A DNA stretch of 64,000 nt, taken from assembly GCA_002428365.1 (NCBI GenBank), contig DIVW01000040.1:560-64559 (forward strand), given 5' to 3'. The translations under genes were made by a program, and so were the position numbers. The DNA comes from Propionibacteriaceae bacterium UBA6122 (GTDB lineage: Bacteria; Actinomycetota; Actinomycetes; Propionibacteriales; Propionibacteriaceae). Of this stretch, positions 1 to 7,835 are shown in pieces. How positions within the stretch are numbered: position 1 is the first letter of the stretch; every line of letters begins with the position of its first letter. Below the pieces are notes generated by a model. That model did not search any database. It was not told where the DNA came from and saw only the letters and a program-made list of their open reading frames with translations.

Positions 1-451
1 GCTGCTGCTGGCCACCGGAGAGCTGATGGGGGAATCGGTCGGCGAAATCAGCCAGGCCCACCAAGCCCAGTGCGGTGCTGGCCCGCTGCTTAGCCAAACC
101 GCTGGCCACCCTGCGACGACGAAGCCCGAAGGCGACGTTGTCCAAGACCCGAAGGTGCGGGAACAGTGAGTAGGACTGAAACACCATGCCAATATCGCGA
201 TGGTTCACCGGGACGGCTGAGACGTCGCGACCGGCAAAGATCACGGCACCGGAGTCGGCGGTTTCCAGGCCGGCCAAAACTCGCAAGGCCGTGGTCTTCC
301 CGCAACCGGACGGGCCCAGCAGCGAAACGAACTCGCCGGGGGCGATGTCTAGATCCAGGCCGTGCAGCACCACCTGTTCGCCGAAGCTCTTGCGAATTGC
401 GCGCAACTCAACCCGGGTTCCCTCGGGTTGGAGATCAACGGCTGCGGTCAT
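1..451 (-). CDS. ABC transporter ATP-binding protein (3' part cut off by window edge)
   Basis: This is the ATPase subunit of a solute importer and acts at the inner face of the membrane with the two permeases and the binding lipoprotein encoded just upstream. About 150 residues are visible: Walker A GPSGCGKTT near residues 46-54, a Q-loop VFQSYSLFPH, and the signature LSGGQQQ at the window edge. Walker B, the H-loop and any TOBE domain lie outside the window. The ATG at 451 overlaps the stop of the preceding permease as ATGA, so the genes are translationally coupled. The overall type resembles PotA, FbpC or phosphonate importers, but the substrate cannot be read from this fragment. Confidence 0.93.
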   Translation of the reverse strand, partial: MTAAVDLQPEGTRVELRAIRKSFGEQVVLHGLDLDIAPGEFVSLLGPSGCGKTTALRVLAGLETADSGAVIFAGRDVSAVPVNHRDIGMVFQSYSLFPHLRVLDNVAFGLRRRRVASGLAKQRASTALGLVGLADFADRFPHQLSGGQQQ

Positions 452-1254
452 GGTTGGTCCTTTCCAGTGTTCAAGCGGCCGGCCCGTCCGATGATGATCA
501 ACAGACCGAAAGCAAACGCCAGTGAAAGCAGGGTGAAGATGGCTGAGGCATAGGTATCGATCTTGCTCACCACCAGTAGCGAGGTTTGTAGCACCGCTCG
601 ATTCAGCAGGGAGGCGATCGTGAACTCCCCCAGCACCACCGCGGTCGAGATCAGCGAAGCTGCCAGCAGGCCCGTGCGCAGATTCGGCACCAACACCAGG
701 CCAATCACGCTCGGCCAACTCGCCCCCAGCGAGCGAGCGGCCTCGGTGAGCGTGGCCAGATCAATGGCATCGATTGAGGCCTGAATGGAGCGGAAAGCGA
801 ATGGCAGCACGGTGATGCCGTAGGCGAAAGCTAGCGTCCAGGCGCCAGTGCCGACGCTGCGTCCGATGACCAGGTAGATCGGCGCCAGGCCAACCACCAG
901 CACGATCGCTGGAATCGAAATCGGCAACAGCACCAGAAACTCGAACAGCCGCCGCAGCTTTGGGAAGCGCAGGTTGATCAGGATCATCGTTGGTGCCAGC
1001 AACACCAGCACCAGTCCTACGGTGACCACCGCCAGGACCAGCGAGTTGGCCAAACCCGTCCAGATTGGCGTCAGGATTCGCGAGTTGGCCGGGTCGAACA
1101 CCCGGGCCCAGTTGACCAGCGAGTACCCGGTCCCGTCCCGCAGGGTGTAGAGCAATGTGCTGACCAGCGGGACGGCAAAGACCAGTCCCACCACGACCCC
1201 GATCACCGTTCGGGTGGCCCTGCTGGGGGCGATTGAGGCACTCACGACTGCCAT
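448..1254 (-). CDS. ABC transporter permease, second membrane subunit
   Basis: A membrane-spanning importer subunit of about 268 residues with six or so hydrophobic segments. A binding-protein-dependent EAA-type loop is visible around LTEAARSLGASWPSVIGLVLVP, which contacts the ATPase. It resembles PotC/FbpB-like type I permeases. I chose the ATG at 1254 because GAAAGG lies about seven bases before it. A GTG at 1245 that overlaps the upstream stop as GTGA is an alternative, and the longest reading frame reaches back to 1290. It lies third in a four-gene operon read leftward, overlapping both neighbours. Confidence 0.9.
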   Translation of the reverse strand: MAVVSASIAPSRATRTVIGVVVGLVFAVPLVSTLLYTLRDGTGYSLVNWARVFDPANSRILTPIWTGLANSLVLAVVTVGLVLVLLAPTMILINLRFPKLRRLFEFLVLLPISIPAIVLVVGLAPIYLVIGRSVGTGAWTLAFAYGITVLPFAFRSIQASIDAIDLATLTEAARSLGASWPSVIGLVLVPNLRTGLLAASLISTAVVLGEFTIASLLNRAVLQTSLLVVSKIDTYASAIFTLLSLAFAFGLLIIIGRAGRLNTGKDQP

Positions 1255-2168
1255 TGCGCCGCCTTTCGTTGCACCGCGGAGTAGGCCCACATCACTAGCC
1301 CGACCACGACAACCATGCCGAGAGCGAGCACCCCGGCGAGGTTCTGCCGACCGAGCAGCGTCTCGCTGGTCAAGGCGTTGCGAATCTGCAGGGTGACAAT
1401 CTGTGATCCCTGACTGGCCAGCGCAGCGGCAGTGGCGTAGGAGGAGAACGCATTGGCGAACAGCAGCAGCAGGCTGGCCAAGAAGGACGGCGCCAACACC
1501 GGTAAGCCGATGTGGGTCCAGAACGTTAGTCGCGTACCGCCCAGGGTGAGGTTCGCCTCGGCCCAGGCCGGTTTGAGCGCAAGCATCGCAGGGGTGAAGG
1601 TGATCACCATCAACGGCACCTGGAAGTAGAGATAGGGCCCGATCAGACCAGGCAGGTCATAGATCCAGGCACCTTCGGCGAACAGATCGATGCCGAGGTT
1701 CTCCTTCAGAGCGAGCGTCAATACTCCCTGGACACCGATGGTGGCGATGAAGGCGAAGGCCAGCATGACGCCGCCAAACTGGGCCAACACCCCAGCTGCG
1801 GCGTCGACCAGCGTGCGCATCACCCCGGTCTGGGCCAGGCCGAGCATTGCGTAGCAAACCGCTGCGCCCACTACGGCACCGATCACTGCGGTCAGCAGCG
1901 AGAGCCAGATCGAATTCCAGAAGGTGCGCAGGATCACCGGGTCGGCCAGGGCCGCCAAATTGCCCAGCGCCAGCCGCCCCTCCACCACTACGCCCGACGC
2001 GATGGCCAACAAGGTGGGCAGGGCCAAGAAAAGGAGCAGATAGAGCCCAAACGGCACCAGCCCAACCCAGGCCAGGTTGAGCCGTCGTGGCGCCGGACGC
2101 CGGGGTGAAGCACTTTGCTTCACCCCGGCGTCGCTGACCAGGCCATCGGCCTGAACATACGAACTCAC
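1242..2168 (-). CDS. ABC transporter permease, first membrane subunit
   Basis: A second integral membrane permease of about 308 residues, paired with the one downstream to form the translocation pore. After a short charged N-terminus there are several long hydrophobic stretches and an EAA-like loop (PAWAEANLTLGGTRLTFWTH). The GTG at 2168 overlaps the stop of the binding-protein gene as GTGA and is the natural coupled start; the reading frame extends 18 bases further upstream to 2186. The family is the PotB/FbpB-type inner-membrane component; substrate unknown. Confidence 0.9.
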   Translation of the reverse strand: MSSYVQADGLVSDAGVKQSASPRRPAPRRLNLAWVGLVPFGLYLLLFLALPTLLAIASGVVVEGRLALGNLAALADPVILRTFWNSIWLSLLTAVIGAVVGAAVCYAMLGLAQTGVMRTLVDAAAGVLAQFGGVMLAFAFIATIGVQGVLTLALKENLGIDLFAEGAWIYDLPGLIGPYLYFQVPLMVITFTPAMLALKPAWAEANLTLGGTRLTFWTHIGLPVLAPSFLASLLLLFANAFSSYATAAALASQGSQIVTLQIRNALTSETLLGRQNLAGVLALGMVVVVGLVMWAYSAVQRKAAQWQS

Positions 2169-3301
2169 TGGATGGCCGCAGCCCACTTCTCGCCGAGCAG
2201 CTTGCCGGCGGCATCACTTTGAGCAGCAGTCGGTACCACGGAGTTCACCGGGGCGGTCGGCAGCTTGGCAGCCAACGCGGCATCAATCGTGCCGGCCTTG
2301 GTCATGGCTTCCATTCGCACCGGACGGGCCCCGCCCTTCAGCCACAGGTTCTGCGCCTGATCGCTGTAGAGGAACTCCTGCCACAGCCGGGCAGCTGCCG
2401 GGTGCGGAGCTGAAGCGTTGATGGCCTGGTTGTAGTACGCGGCGTAGCCGGTGCCGGGCAGGATGGTCACCTTCCAGGTGGCCTTGTCCTTGACGTGGGC
2501 GGCATTGAGGTAATCCCAGTCGAAGACCACCGGCGTCTCGCCACTGGCCACCGTTGCGGTGGTCACGTCTACCTTGAGCAGGTTGCCGGCCGACTTCATC
2601 TTGGCGAAGAAGTCGATGCCCGGGGTGAAGTCGTCCAAGGTGCCGCCGCTCTGCACGGTGGCCAGGCCGACCGCAGCGAACGCAGCCCCAGCCTGAGTCG
2701 GGTCACCATTGAGCGCGACTGCACCCTTGTACTTCGCGCCGAGCAGATCGTCCAGGCTGGTCGGGGCCGGGTACTTCGCCGAGTCGTAGCCGACCGACAT
2801 GTAGCCGCCGTAATCGCCGGTGTACAGCCCGGTTTCATCCTTCAAGTTGGCCGGGATCTCGTCCCACTTGGCCACCTTGTAGGGAGCGAACATCGAGGTG
2901 TTCTGCCGAGTCACGGCCAGGCCCAGATCGAAGACATCCGGAGCAGTGTCGAGGCCAGCGTTGGTCTTGGCGGCCTGAATCTCTTCCGCGCTGGACGCGT
3001 CGGGAGACTGCTCGGTGATCTTGATTTCGGGATAAGTCTTGGCGAACAGATCGAGGATCTCGCCGTAGTTGGCCCAGTCCCGCGGGAGGGCGATGACGTT
3101 GAGCGCACCCTCGGCCTTCGCGGCGGCCTCAAGCTCGGCCATGGTGCCGAAGCTGGCCAGGCTGGTGGCCGTGGCGGCCTTGGAGGCAGCCGAGGCCGAG
3201 CCGGTCGGAGTGGCGGAGCAGGCCGACAGGGCCAGCGCTGAGGAGACGGTGATCGCAACCCCAGCGATCACCCGCCGCCCAATGTTGGACAGCTTTTGCA
3301 T
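2165..3301 (-). CDS. ABC transporter substrate-binding lipoprotein
   Basis: This 378-residue protein begins with a signal peptide (MQKLSNIGRRVIAGVAIT...) ending in the lipobox LSAC, so Cys28 should be lipidated and the protein anchored outside the membrane. The mature part has the look of family 1 extracellular solute-binding proteins of the PotD/AfuA group (FAKTYPEIKITEQ, APDVFDLGLAV, KGGARPVRME). It is the first gene of the importer operon, followed by two permeases and the ATPase, all overlapping. The candidates are polyamine, ferric ion or 2-aminoethylphosphonate uptake; nothing here decides among them. Confidence 0.9.
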   Translation of the reverse strand: MQKLSNIGRRVIAGVAITVSSALALSACSATPTGSASAASKAATATSLASFGTMAELEAAAKAEGALNVIALPRDWANYGEILDLFAKTYPEIKITEQSPDASSAEEIQAAKTNAGLDTAPDVFDLGLAVTRQNTSMFAPYKVAKWDEIPANLKDETGLYTGDYGGYMSVGYDSAKYPAPTSLDDLLGAKYKGAVALNGDPTQAGAAFAAVGLATVQSGGTLDDFTPGIDFFAKMKSAGNLLKVDVTTATVASGETPVVFDWDYLNAAHVKDKATWKVTILPGTGYAAYYNQAINASAPHPAAARLWQEFLYSDQAQNLWLKGGARPVRMEAMTKAGTIDAALAAKLPTAPVNSVVPTAAQSDAAGKLLGEKWAAAIQ

Positions 3302-3384
3302 TTTGTTCCCTTCGGATCGTGACCGCTACCCCGGCTGAACCGGCGCACAACGGCTGATCGAAAGCTAGGGAACCCAAATGAAGT

Positions 3385-3396
3385 GTTGGACCCAAC
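3385..3396. promoter_or_regulatory. possible operator between the divergent ABC and pantothenate operons
   Basis: In the 264-base gap between the binding-protein gene and the pan operon there is a small dyad GTTGG-AC-CCAAC, extended by AAGT and CTT on its flanks. It sits where promoter elements of the leftward ABC operon would be. No regulator gene is adjacent, so the assignment rests on symmetry and position alone. Confidence 0.25.
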
Positions 3397-3565
3397 TTGG
3401 TTACGACGAGGTGATCCGTCCACGGCCATTCGGTGCCCTTCCCGGCGAGCCCGAGCTGGGCAACGCTGCCAAGCCCCGGCGCTCCCCAAGCAACTACCTT
3501 CTACACTTAGCCCGCTACGGGTTGGTTGCGCCGCCTGAAGAATCCACTCACGTTGGCCGGAGAAC

Positions 3566-4252
3566 ATGCAACTTCTGGAACGGATCACGATCGTGGGTGC
3601 CGGACGCCTCGGCACCGCTTTGGCCCAGGCTGCCGACTCCGCTGGGTTGACCGTTCAGGGCCCGCTACGCCGAGGCGAGTCGGCCGTTGAGCCGACCGAC
3701 GCGGTATTGCTTTGCGTCCCCGACCAGGCCATCGCTGACGCGGCAGCAGCGCTTCGGGTTGGGCCACCAGTGGGGCATTGCTCCGGTGCCACCGGGTTAG
3801 CGCCCCTCGAACCGCACACCGCCTTCTCATTCCACCCGCTGATGACCGTTTCCAGTGGTGCTCAGACGTCTTTTGCGGGTGTGCCCTGCGCCATCGCCGG
3901 GCACCCAATCGCGCGCAGTCTGGCCGAGCGTCTAGGGATGCGTCCGATTGAGATCGCCGAGGCTGACCGGGCCGCCTATCACGCCGCCGCGTCGATGGCC
4001 TCCAACTTCCTGGTGACCCTGGAACAGGCCGCGGCCCACCTTGGGGCCACGGTGGGGCTGGAACGAGCCGATCTCCTGCCACTGGTGCGAGCCACCGTGG
4101 AGAACTGGGCTCAACAAGGCCCCGAAGCCCTCACCGGGCCAATCCGCCGCGGCGACCTCGCAACCGTCGCCCGCCACCGCGAGGCTTTGCGCGAGCGAGC
4201 CCCCGAACTCCTTTCCTTGTACGACGCATTGGCCGAGGTGACCGCCCGATGA
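3566..4252 (+). CDS. Rossmann-like/DUF2520 protein, PanG-like candidate ketopantoate reductase
   Basis: A 228-residue NAD(P)-binding protein with the nucleotide motif GAGRLG at residues 11-16 of the N-terminal Rossmann fold, followed by a helical C-terminal half of DUF2520 type (AYHAAASMASNFLV). From memory, DUF2520 proteins include PanG, an alternative ketopantoate reductase. The gene opens a tightly overlapping operon (ATGA) with panC and panB, and no classical panE is visible here, so reduction of ketopantoate to pantoate is the most economical role. That role is inferred, not shown. GGAG lies five bases before the ATG. Confidence 0.75.
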   Translation: MQLLERITIVGAGRLGTALAQAADSAGLTVQGPLRRGESAVEPTDAVLLCVPDQAIADAAAALRVGPPVGHCSGATGLAPLEPHTAFSFHPLMTVSSGAQTSFAGVPCAIAGHPIARSLAERLGMRPIEIAEADRAAYHAAASMASNFLVTLEQAAAHLGATVGLERADLLPLVRATVENWAQQGPEALTGPIRRGDLATVARHREALRERAPELLSLYDALAEVTAR

Positions 4253-5079
4253 AGATCGTGCGTGACGTTGCTGAGGTACGAGCCGCGGTCGCCGGCGCCC
4301 AGCGGGTGGGGCTCGTGCCCACGATGGGCGCCTTCCATGAGGGTCATTTGTCATTGATCAGGGCCGCGCGAGCGCACTGCGATCAGGTGGTGGTGTGGCT
4401 GTTCGTGAACCCGACCCAGTTCTCTGAGGCAGCAGACCTGGCCGCCTACCCCGCAGACGAGTCCCGGGACGCCGCCCTGGCCGAGGCCTGCGGCGCCGAC
4501 GTGCTGTTCGCTCCGAGCGTCGAGGAGGTCTACCCCGCGGGATTCGCCACCACGGTGTCGGTGGCTGGGCCGAGCCTGGGCTACGAAGGGGCCCACCGGC
4601 CCGGACATTTCGACGGGGTGGCGACGGTGGTGACCAAGATGCTGGCCATGGTCGGCCCCCAGGTGGCGTTCTTCGGCGCCAAAGATGCCCAGCAGGTGGC
4701 CGTGGTCCGGCGGCTGGTCGCCGATCTGCACCTGCCAGTCACCATCGAGGTATTGCCAATCGTCCGAGAACCGGATGGGTTGGCCATGAGCAGCCGCAAC
4801 GTCCATCTCGACGCCACGCAACGTCGCCGCGCGACCGCGCTGTTCCGTGGGCTTTCGGCGGCCCGCGAGATCTGTCTGGCTGGCGAAAAGGACACCAGCC
4901 AGCTGGTCGGTGCCGCGATCGCAGAGCTGGCAGCCGAGGGCATCGTCGCCGACTATCTCGACGTCGTGGATCCGGAAACTTTCACTCCGCTCGCCGGCGT
5001 GCACCGGCCCGCGCTGATCATCGTGGCCGCCAAAGTCGGCACCACCCGACTCATCGACAACCTGGAGGTGGCGCCGTGA
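4249..5079 (+). CDS. panC: pantothenate synthetase (pantoate-beta-alanine ligase)
   Basis: PanC joins pantoate and beta-alanine with ATP to make pantothenate in the cytoplasm. The 276-residue protein has the usual length and shows the nucleotidyl-transferase motif MGAFHEGHLSLI (HxGH) near residue 25, the substrate loop VNPTQF, and the KMSK-like MSSRNVHL. Its ATG overlaps the preceding reductase stop as ATGA, and its own stop overlaps panB as GTGA, which gives one coupled transcript for three pathway steps. Confidence 0.97.
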   Translation: MKIVRDVAEVRAAVAGAQRVGLVPTMGAFHEGHLSLIRAARAHCDQVVVWLFVNPTQFSEAADLAAYPADESRDAALAEACGADVLFAPSVEEVYPAGFATTVSVAGPSLGYEGAHRPGHFDGVATVVTKMLAMVGPQVAFFGAKDAQQVAVVRRLVADLHLPVTIEVLPIVREPDGLAMSSRNVHLDATQRRRATALFRGLSAAREICLAGEKDTSQLVGAAIAELAAEGIVADYLDVVDPETFTPLAGVHRPALIIVAAKVGTTRLIDNLEVAP

Positions 5080-5996
5080 GCCGACCGCCGGTGACGCTAC
5101 TCAGCCTCGCCCAACGCAAACAGGCCGGTGAGCCGATTGTGATGGTGACCGCCTACGACCATCCCAGTGCCGTGATCGCCGACGAGGTCGGAGTCGACGT
5201 GGTCCTGGTTGGCGACTCCGCGGCCAATGTCGTGCTTGGCTACGGATCGACGGTACCGGTGTCGGTGGCCGAGATGCTGATGCTCGTCAGTGCAGTCCGG
5301 CGCGGACTGACTTCGGCGCTCCTGGTTGCTGATCTCCCGTTCGGCTCCTATGAAGTCAGCGACTCCCGTGCGGTCCGAACCGCTCAACGCCTAGTGAAGA
5401 AGGGCGGCGCCGACGCCGTCAAGATCGAGCGGGGCGGCACGTCGGTGCGCCGGGCCGCAGCGATCGTCGAAGCTGGCATTCCGGTAATGGGCCATGTCGG
5501 CCTCACTCCCCAATCAGCCGCCTCCCTCGGTGGCTACCGCGCCCAAGGACGGACCGCTGATCAGGCGGAGGCGCTATTGGGAGACGCTTTGGCCCTGCAG
5601 GACGCTGGGTGCTTCGCGATCGTGTTGGAGGCCGTGCCCGCCGAAGTCACCGAGTTGGTGGTCCCCCTGCTCGACTGCGTCACCATCGGCATCGGCGCCG
5701 GTCCAGCCACCGACGGTCAAGTTCTGGTCTGGCATGACCTGCTAGGGCTCAGCGGGCCTCAGGTGCCCCGCTTCGTGCGCGCCTTCGCCGACCTGCGCGA
5801 ACGCACCGTCGCCGGCTTGAGCGCCTATGCCGATGCGGTGCGGAGCAAAGAGTTCCCTCAGGCCGAGCACACCTATCTGATTCCCGACGCCGAACTGGAC
5901 GCCTTGCGCCAGCGTCTTGAGCTGCCGCCGAACACCGAGCGCGACGACCCTTCGACCCTTCGACAGGCCCAGGGCAGGCCCAGCTCAGGGAACTGA
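5076..5996 (+). CDS. panB: 3-methyl-2-oxobutanoate hydroxymethyltransferase, with repeat-derived C-terminus
   Basis: PanB makes ketopantoate from 2-oxoisovalerate and methylene-tetrahydrofolate, the first committed step of pantothenate synthesis. Family motifs are clear: MVTAYDHPSA, VGDSAANVVLGY, VKIERGG, MGHVGLTPQS and IGIGAG. The GTG start at 5076 overlaps the panC stop. The 306 residues exceed what I expect for the family by about 20: after ELPPNTER the frame runs into the intergenic repeat array and ends in LRQAQGRPSSGN, so the tail and stop codon are supplied by the repeat. The enzyme core appears intact. Confidence 0.96.
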   Translation: MSRPPVTLLSLAQRKQAGEPIVMVTAYDHPSAVIADEVGVDVVLVGDSAANVVLGYGSTVPVSVAEMLMLVSAVRRGLTSALLVADLPFGSYEVSDSRAVRTAQRLVKKGGADAVKIERGGTSVRRAAAIVEAGIPVMGHVGLTPQSAASLGGYRAQGRTADQAEALLGDALALQDAGCFAIVLEAVPAEVTELVVPLLDCVTIGIGAGPATDGQVLVWHDLLGLSGPQVPRFVRAFADLRERTVAGLSAYADAVRSKEFPQAEHTYLIPDAELDALRQRLELPPNTERDDPSTLRQAQGRPSSGN

Positions 5997-6157
5997 ACAC
6001 CAGTTGGCTGAGCCCGTCGAAGCCCCAGTTGGTTGACCCTTCGACAAGCTCAGGGAACTGCGTGGCGGGCTCAGGGAGCTGCGTGGCGGGGCACCGGGAA
6101 CTGAACATCAGTTGGCTGAGCCCAGCCTGCCCTGAGCTTGTCGAAGGGTCGAAGCCC
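5949..6157. repeat. interspersed palindromic repeat array 1
   Basis: This array between convergent panB and the PhoH gene contains form A (core TTGGCTGAGCCCGTCGAAG) at 6001-6022 and form B (core CTTCGACAAGCTCAGGGAA) at 6039-6060. A B-like copy with an insertion lies at 5949-5994, and an inverted B copy at about 6130-6147. A and B are the reverse complements of one another except at two dinucleotides, so neighbouring copies can fold together. The first copy overlaps the panB coding end. Confidence 0.9.
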
Positions 6158-6162
6158 CCGGA

Positions 6163-7503
6163 TCAGACGCCGACGTCCTCCAACATTTCGGTGACCAACG
6201 CGGCAATCGGGGAGCGCTCCGAGCGGGTCAGCGTGACGTGGGCGAACAGGGGGTTGCCCTTCAGCCGTTCCACCACCGCGACGATGCCGTCGTGGCGACC
6301 CACCCGCAGGTTGTCGCGCTGGGCGACGTCATGGGTGAGCACCACTCGCGAGTTCTGACCGATCCGGCTCAGCACTGTCAGCAGCACGTTGCGCTCCAGC
6401 GACTGGGCCTCATCAACAATCACGAAGGCGTCGTGCAGCGACCGTCCCCGGATGTGAGTGAGCGGCAGCACTTCGAGCATTTCTTCCGCGAGCACCTCAT
6501 CGATCACGTTCTTGGAGGTGACCGAACTCAGGGTGTCGAACACCGCCTGGCCCCAGGGGCTCATCTTCTCGTTCTCGCTGCCCGGCAGGTAGCCAAGCTC
6601 CTGCCCCCCGACGGCATACAGCGGCCGGAACACGATCACCTTCGAATAGAGCCGACGCTCCAACACGGCTTCCAGGCCCGCACACAACGCTAGGGCCGAC
6701 TTGCCGGTGCCAGCCCGTCCACCCATCGACACGATGCCGACCTCCTGGTCGAGCAGCAGATCAAGGGCGATGCGTTGCTCGGCGGAGCGGCCATGCAGGC
6801 CGAAGACCTCGCGGTCTTTGATCAGCTTCACCGTGCCATCAGGCACGACCCGGCCAAGGGCCGAGGAACCGCTGCCGTGCATCACCACCCCGGTATGGCA
6901 GGGCAAGTCCACTGCCTCCGGGACGGTCGCGATTCCTTCGGCATACAGCTGATCGATGCTGACGTCGGTTACGTCCAACTCGACCATGCCGGTCCAGCCG
7001 GTATCAGGGGTGAGTTCGTTGCGGTATTCCTCCGCCGTCAGGCCGACTGCTGAGGCCTTGACCCGCATCGGCAGGTCCTTGCTGACCAGCACCACATCTT
7101 CACCCTCCGCGCGGTAGTTCAACGCCACGGCCAAGATGCGCGAATCGTTGTCCCCAAGCCGGAAACCGGGTGGCAGCACCTCGGGATCGGTGTGGTTGAG
7201 TTCGACTCGCAGGGTTCCCTCAGCTTCGTTGACCGGAATCGGAGCATCCAGGCGTCCGTAGGTCACCCGCAAATCATCGAGGAATCGCAACGCAGTGCGG
7301 GCGAAGTACCCCAACTCCGGATGGTGACGCTTGGCCTCCAACTCAGTGACCACCACCACCGGCACTATCACCGAGTGTTCGGCGAACTTGCGCAGCGCGT
7401 GGGGGTCGCTGAGCAGCACCGAGGTGTCGATCACGTAGGTCTTCAATGCCACTGCTGATTCGCGGGTCCCCGAGAAAGCGGTTCGGGTAGAGGTGCGCGG
7501 CAT
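6163..7503 (-). CDS. PIN-PhoH family ATPase/ribonuclease (PhoH2 type)
   Basis: A 446-residue cytoplasmic protein joining an N-terminal PIN nuclease domain ([13 protein letters not shown], conserved acidic residues, to about residue 140) to a C-terminal PhoH ATPase domain with Walker [13 protein letters not shown] and Walker [10 protein letters not shown]. In mycobacteria, PhoH2 proteins of this design unwind and cut RNA. I chose the ATG at 7503 because AAGGA lies seven bases upstream; the frame is open to 7536. No convincing PhoAT-like antitoxin gene precedes it. The stop lies just beyond the repeat array shared with panB. Confidence 0.93.
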   Translation of the reverse strand: MPRTSTRTAFSGTRESAVALKTYVIDTSVLLSDPHALRKFAEHSVIVPVVVVTELEAKRHHPELGYFARTALRFLDDLRVTYGRLDAPIPVNEAEGTLRVELNHTDPEVLPPGFRLGDNDSRILAVALNYRAEGEDVVLVSKDLPMRVKASAVGLTAEEYRNELTPDTGWTGMVELDVTDVSIDQLYAEGIATVPEAVDLPCHTGVVMHGSGSSALGRVVPDGTVKLIKDREVFGLHGRSAEQRIALDLLLDQEVGIVSMGGRAGTGKSALALCAGLEAVLERRLYSKVIVFRPLYAVGGQELGYLPGSENEKMSPWGQAVFDTLSSVTSKNVIDEVLAEEMLEVLPLTHIRGRSLHDAFVIVDEAQSLERNVLLTVLSRIGQNSRVVLTHDVAQRDNLRVGRHDGIVAVVERLKGNPLFAHVTLTRSERSPIAALVTEMLEDVGV

Positions 7504-7835
7504 GTCGATCCTTGTCTGGGCCGGCACGTCACCCACGCCCGGCTCCGGTCGTACGGTCAGCCGGAGGGGCTAGGCCTGGGCGCAGGCCTGCGGGTCTCGC
7601 TCGATCGAGCAGGACTTCGCATGAGTACCTCTCGCCGGACGGGCAAGGCGTCCATCCGTGCTTCGAGCCTAGGCGCAGCCGCGCCACAGGCCAGCCGACA
7701 CGCGGTAATGAAACTGAGTCGAAACTCGGTATTGACCAGCTGTTCAACTAGGCATGCGGCTACCTGCTCGCGGACGTCGGCTGGCGAGGATGGGGGGTCG
7801 ATAATCCAGTTGGCCGACCAAGTTAGGACCCCCCC
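7504..7835. other. gene-free interval between PhoH and subtilase genes
   Basis: This stretch of about 330 bases separates two divergent genes and should hold both promoters. I see no RNA gene, riboswitch core or repeat copy in it. Short open frames here are arginine- and proline-rich and do not look coding. An AGGA ribosome site lies shortly before the subtilase ATG, and the AAGGA of the PhoH gene lies at the other end. Confidence 0.6.

Noticed and set aside
7529..7747. A 72-residue frame just upstream of the PIN-PhoH gene, considered as a PhoAT-like antitoxin
   Set aside because: Composition is Arg/Gly/Pro-rich, there is no ribosome site, and no overlap with the PhoH start as expected for a PhoAT-PhoH2 pair.
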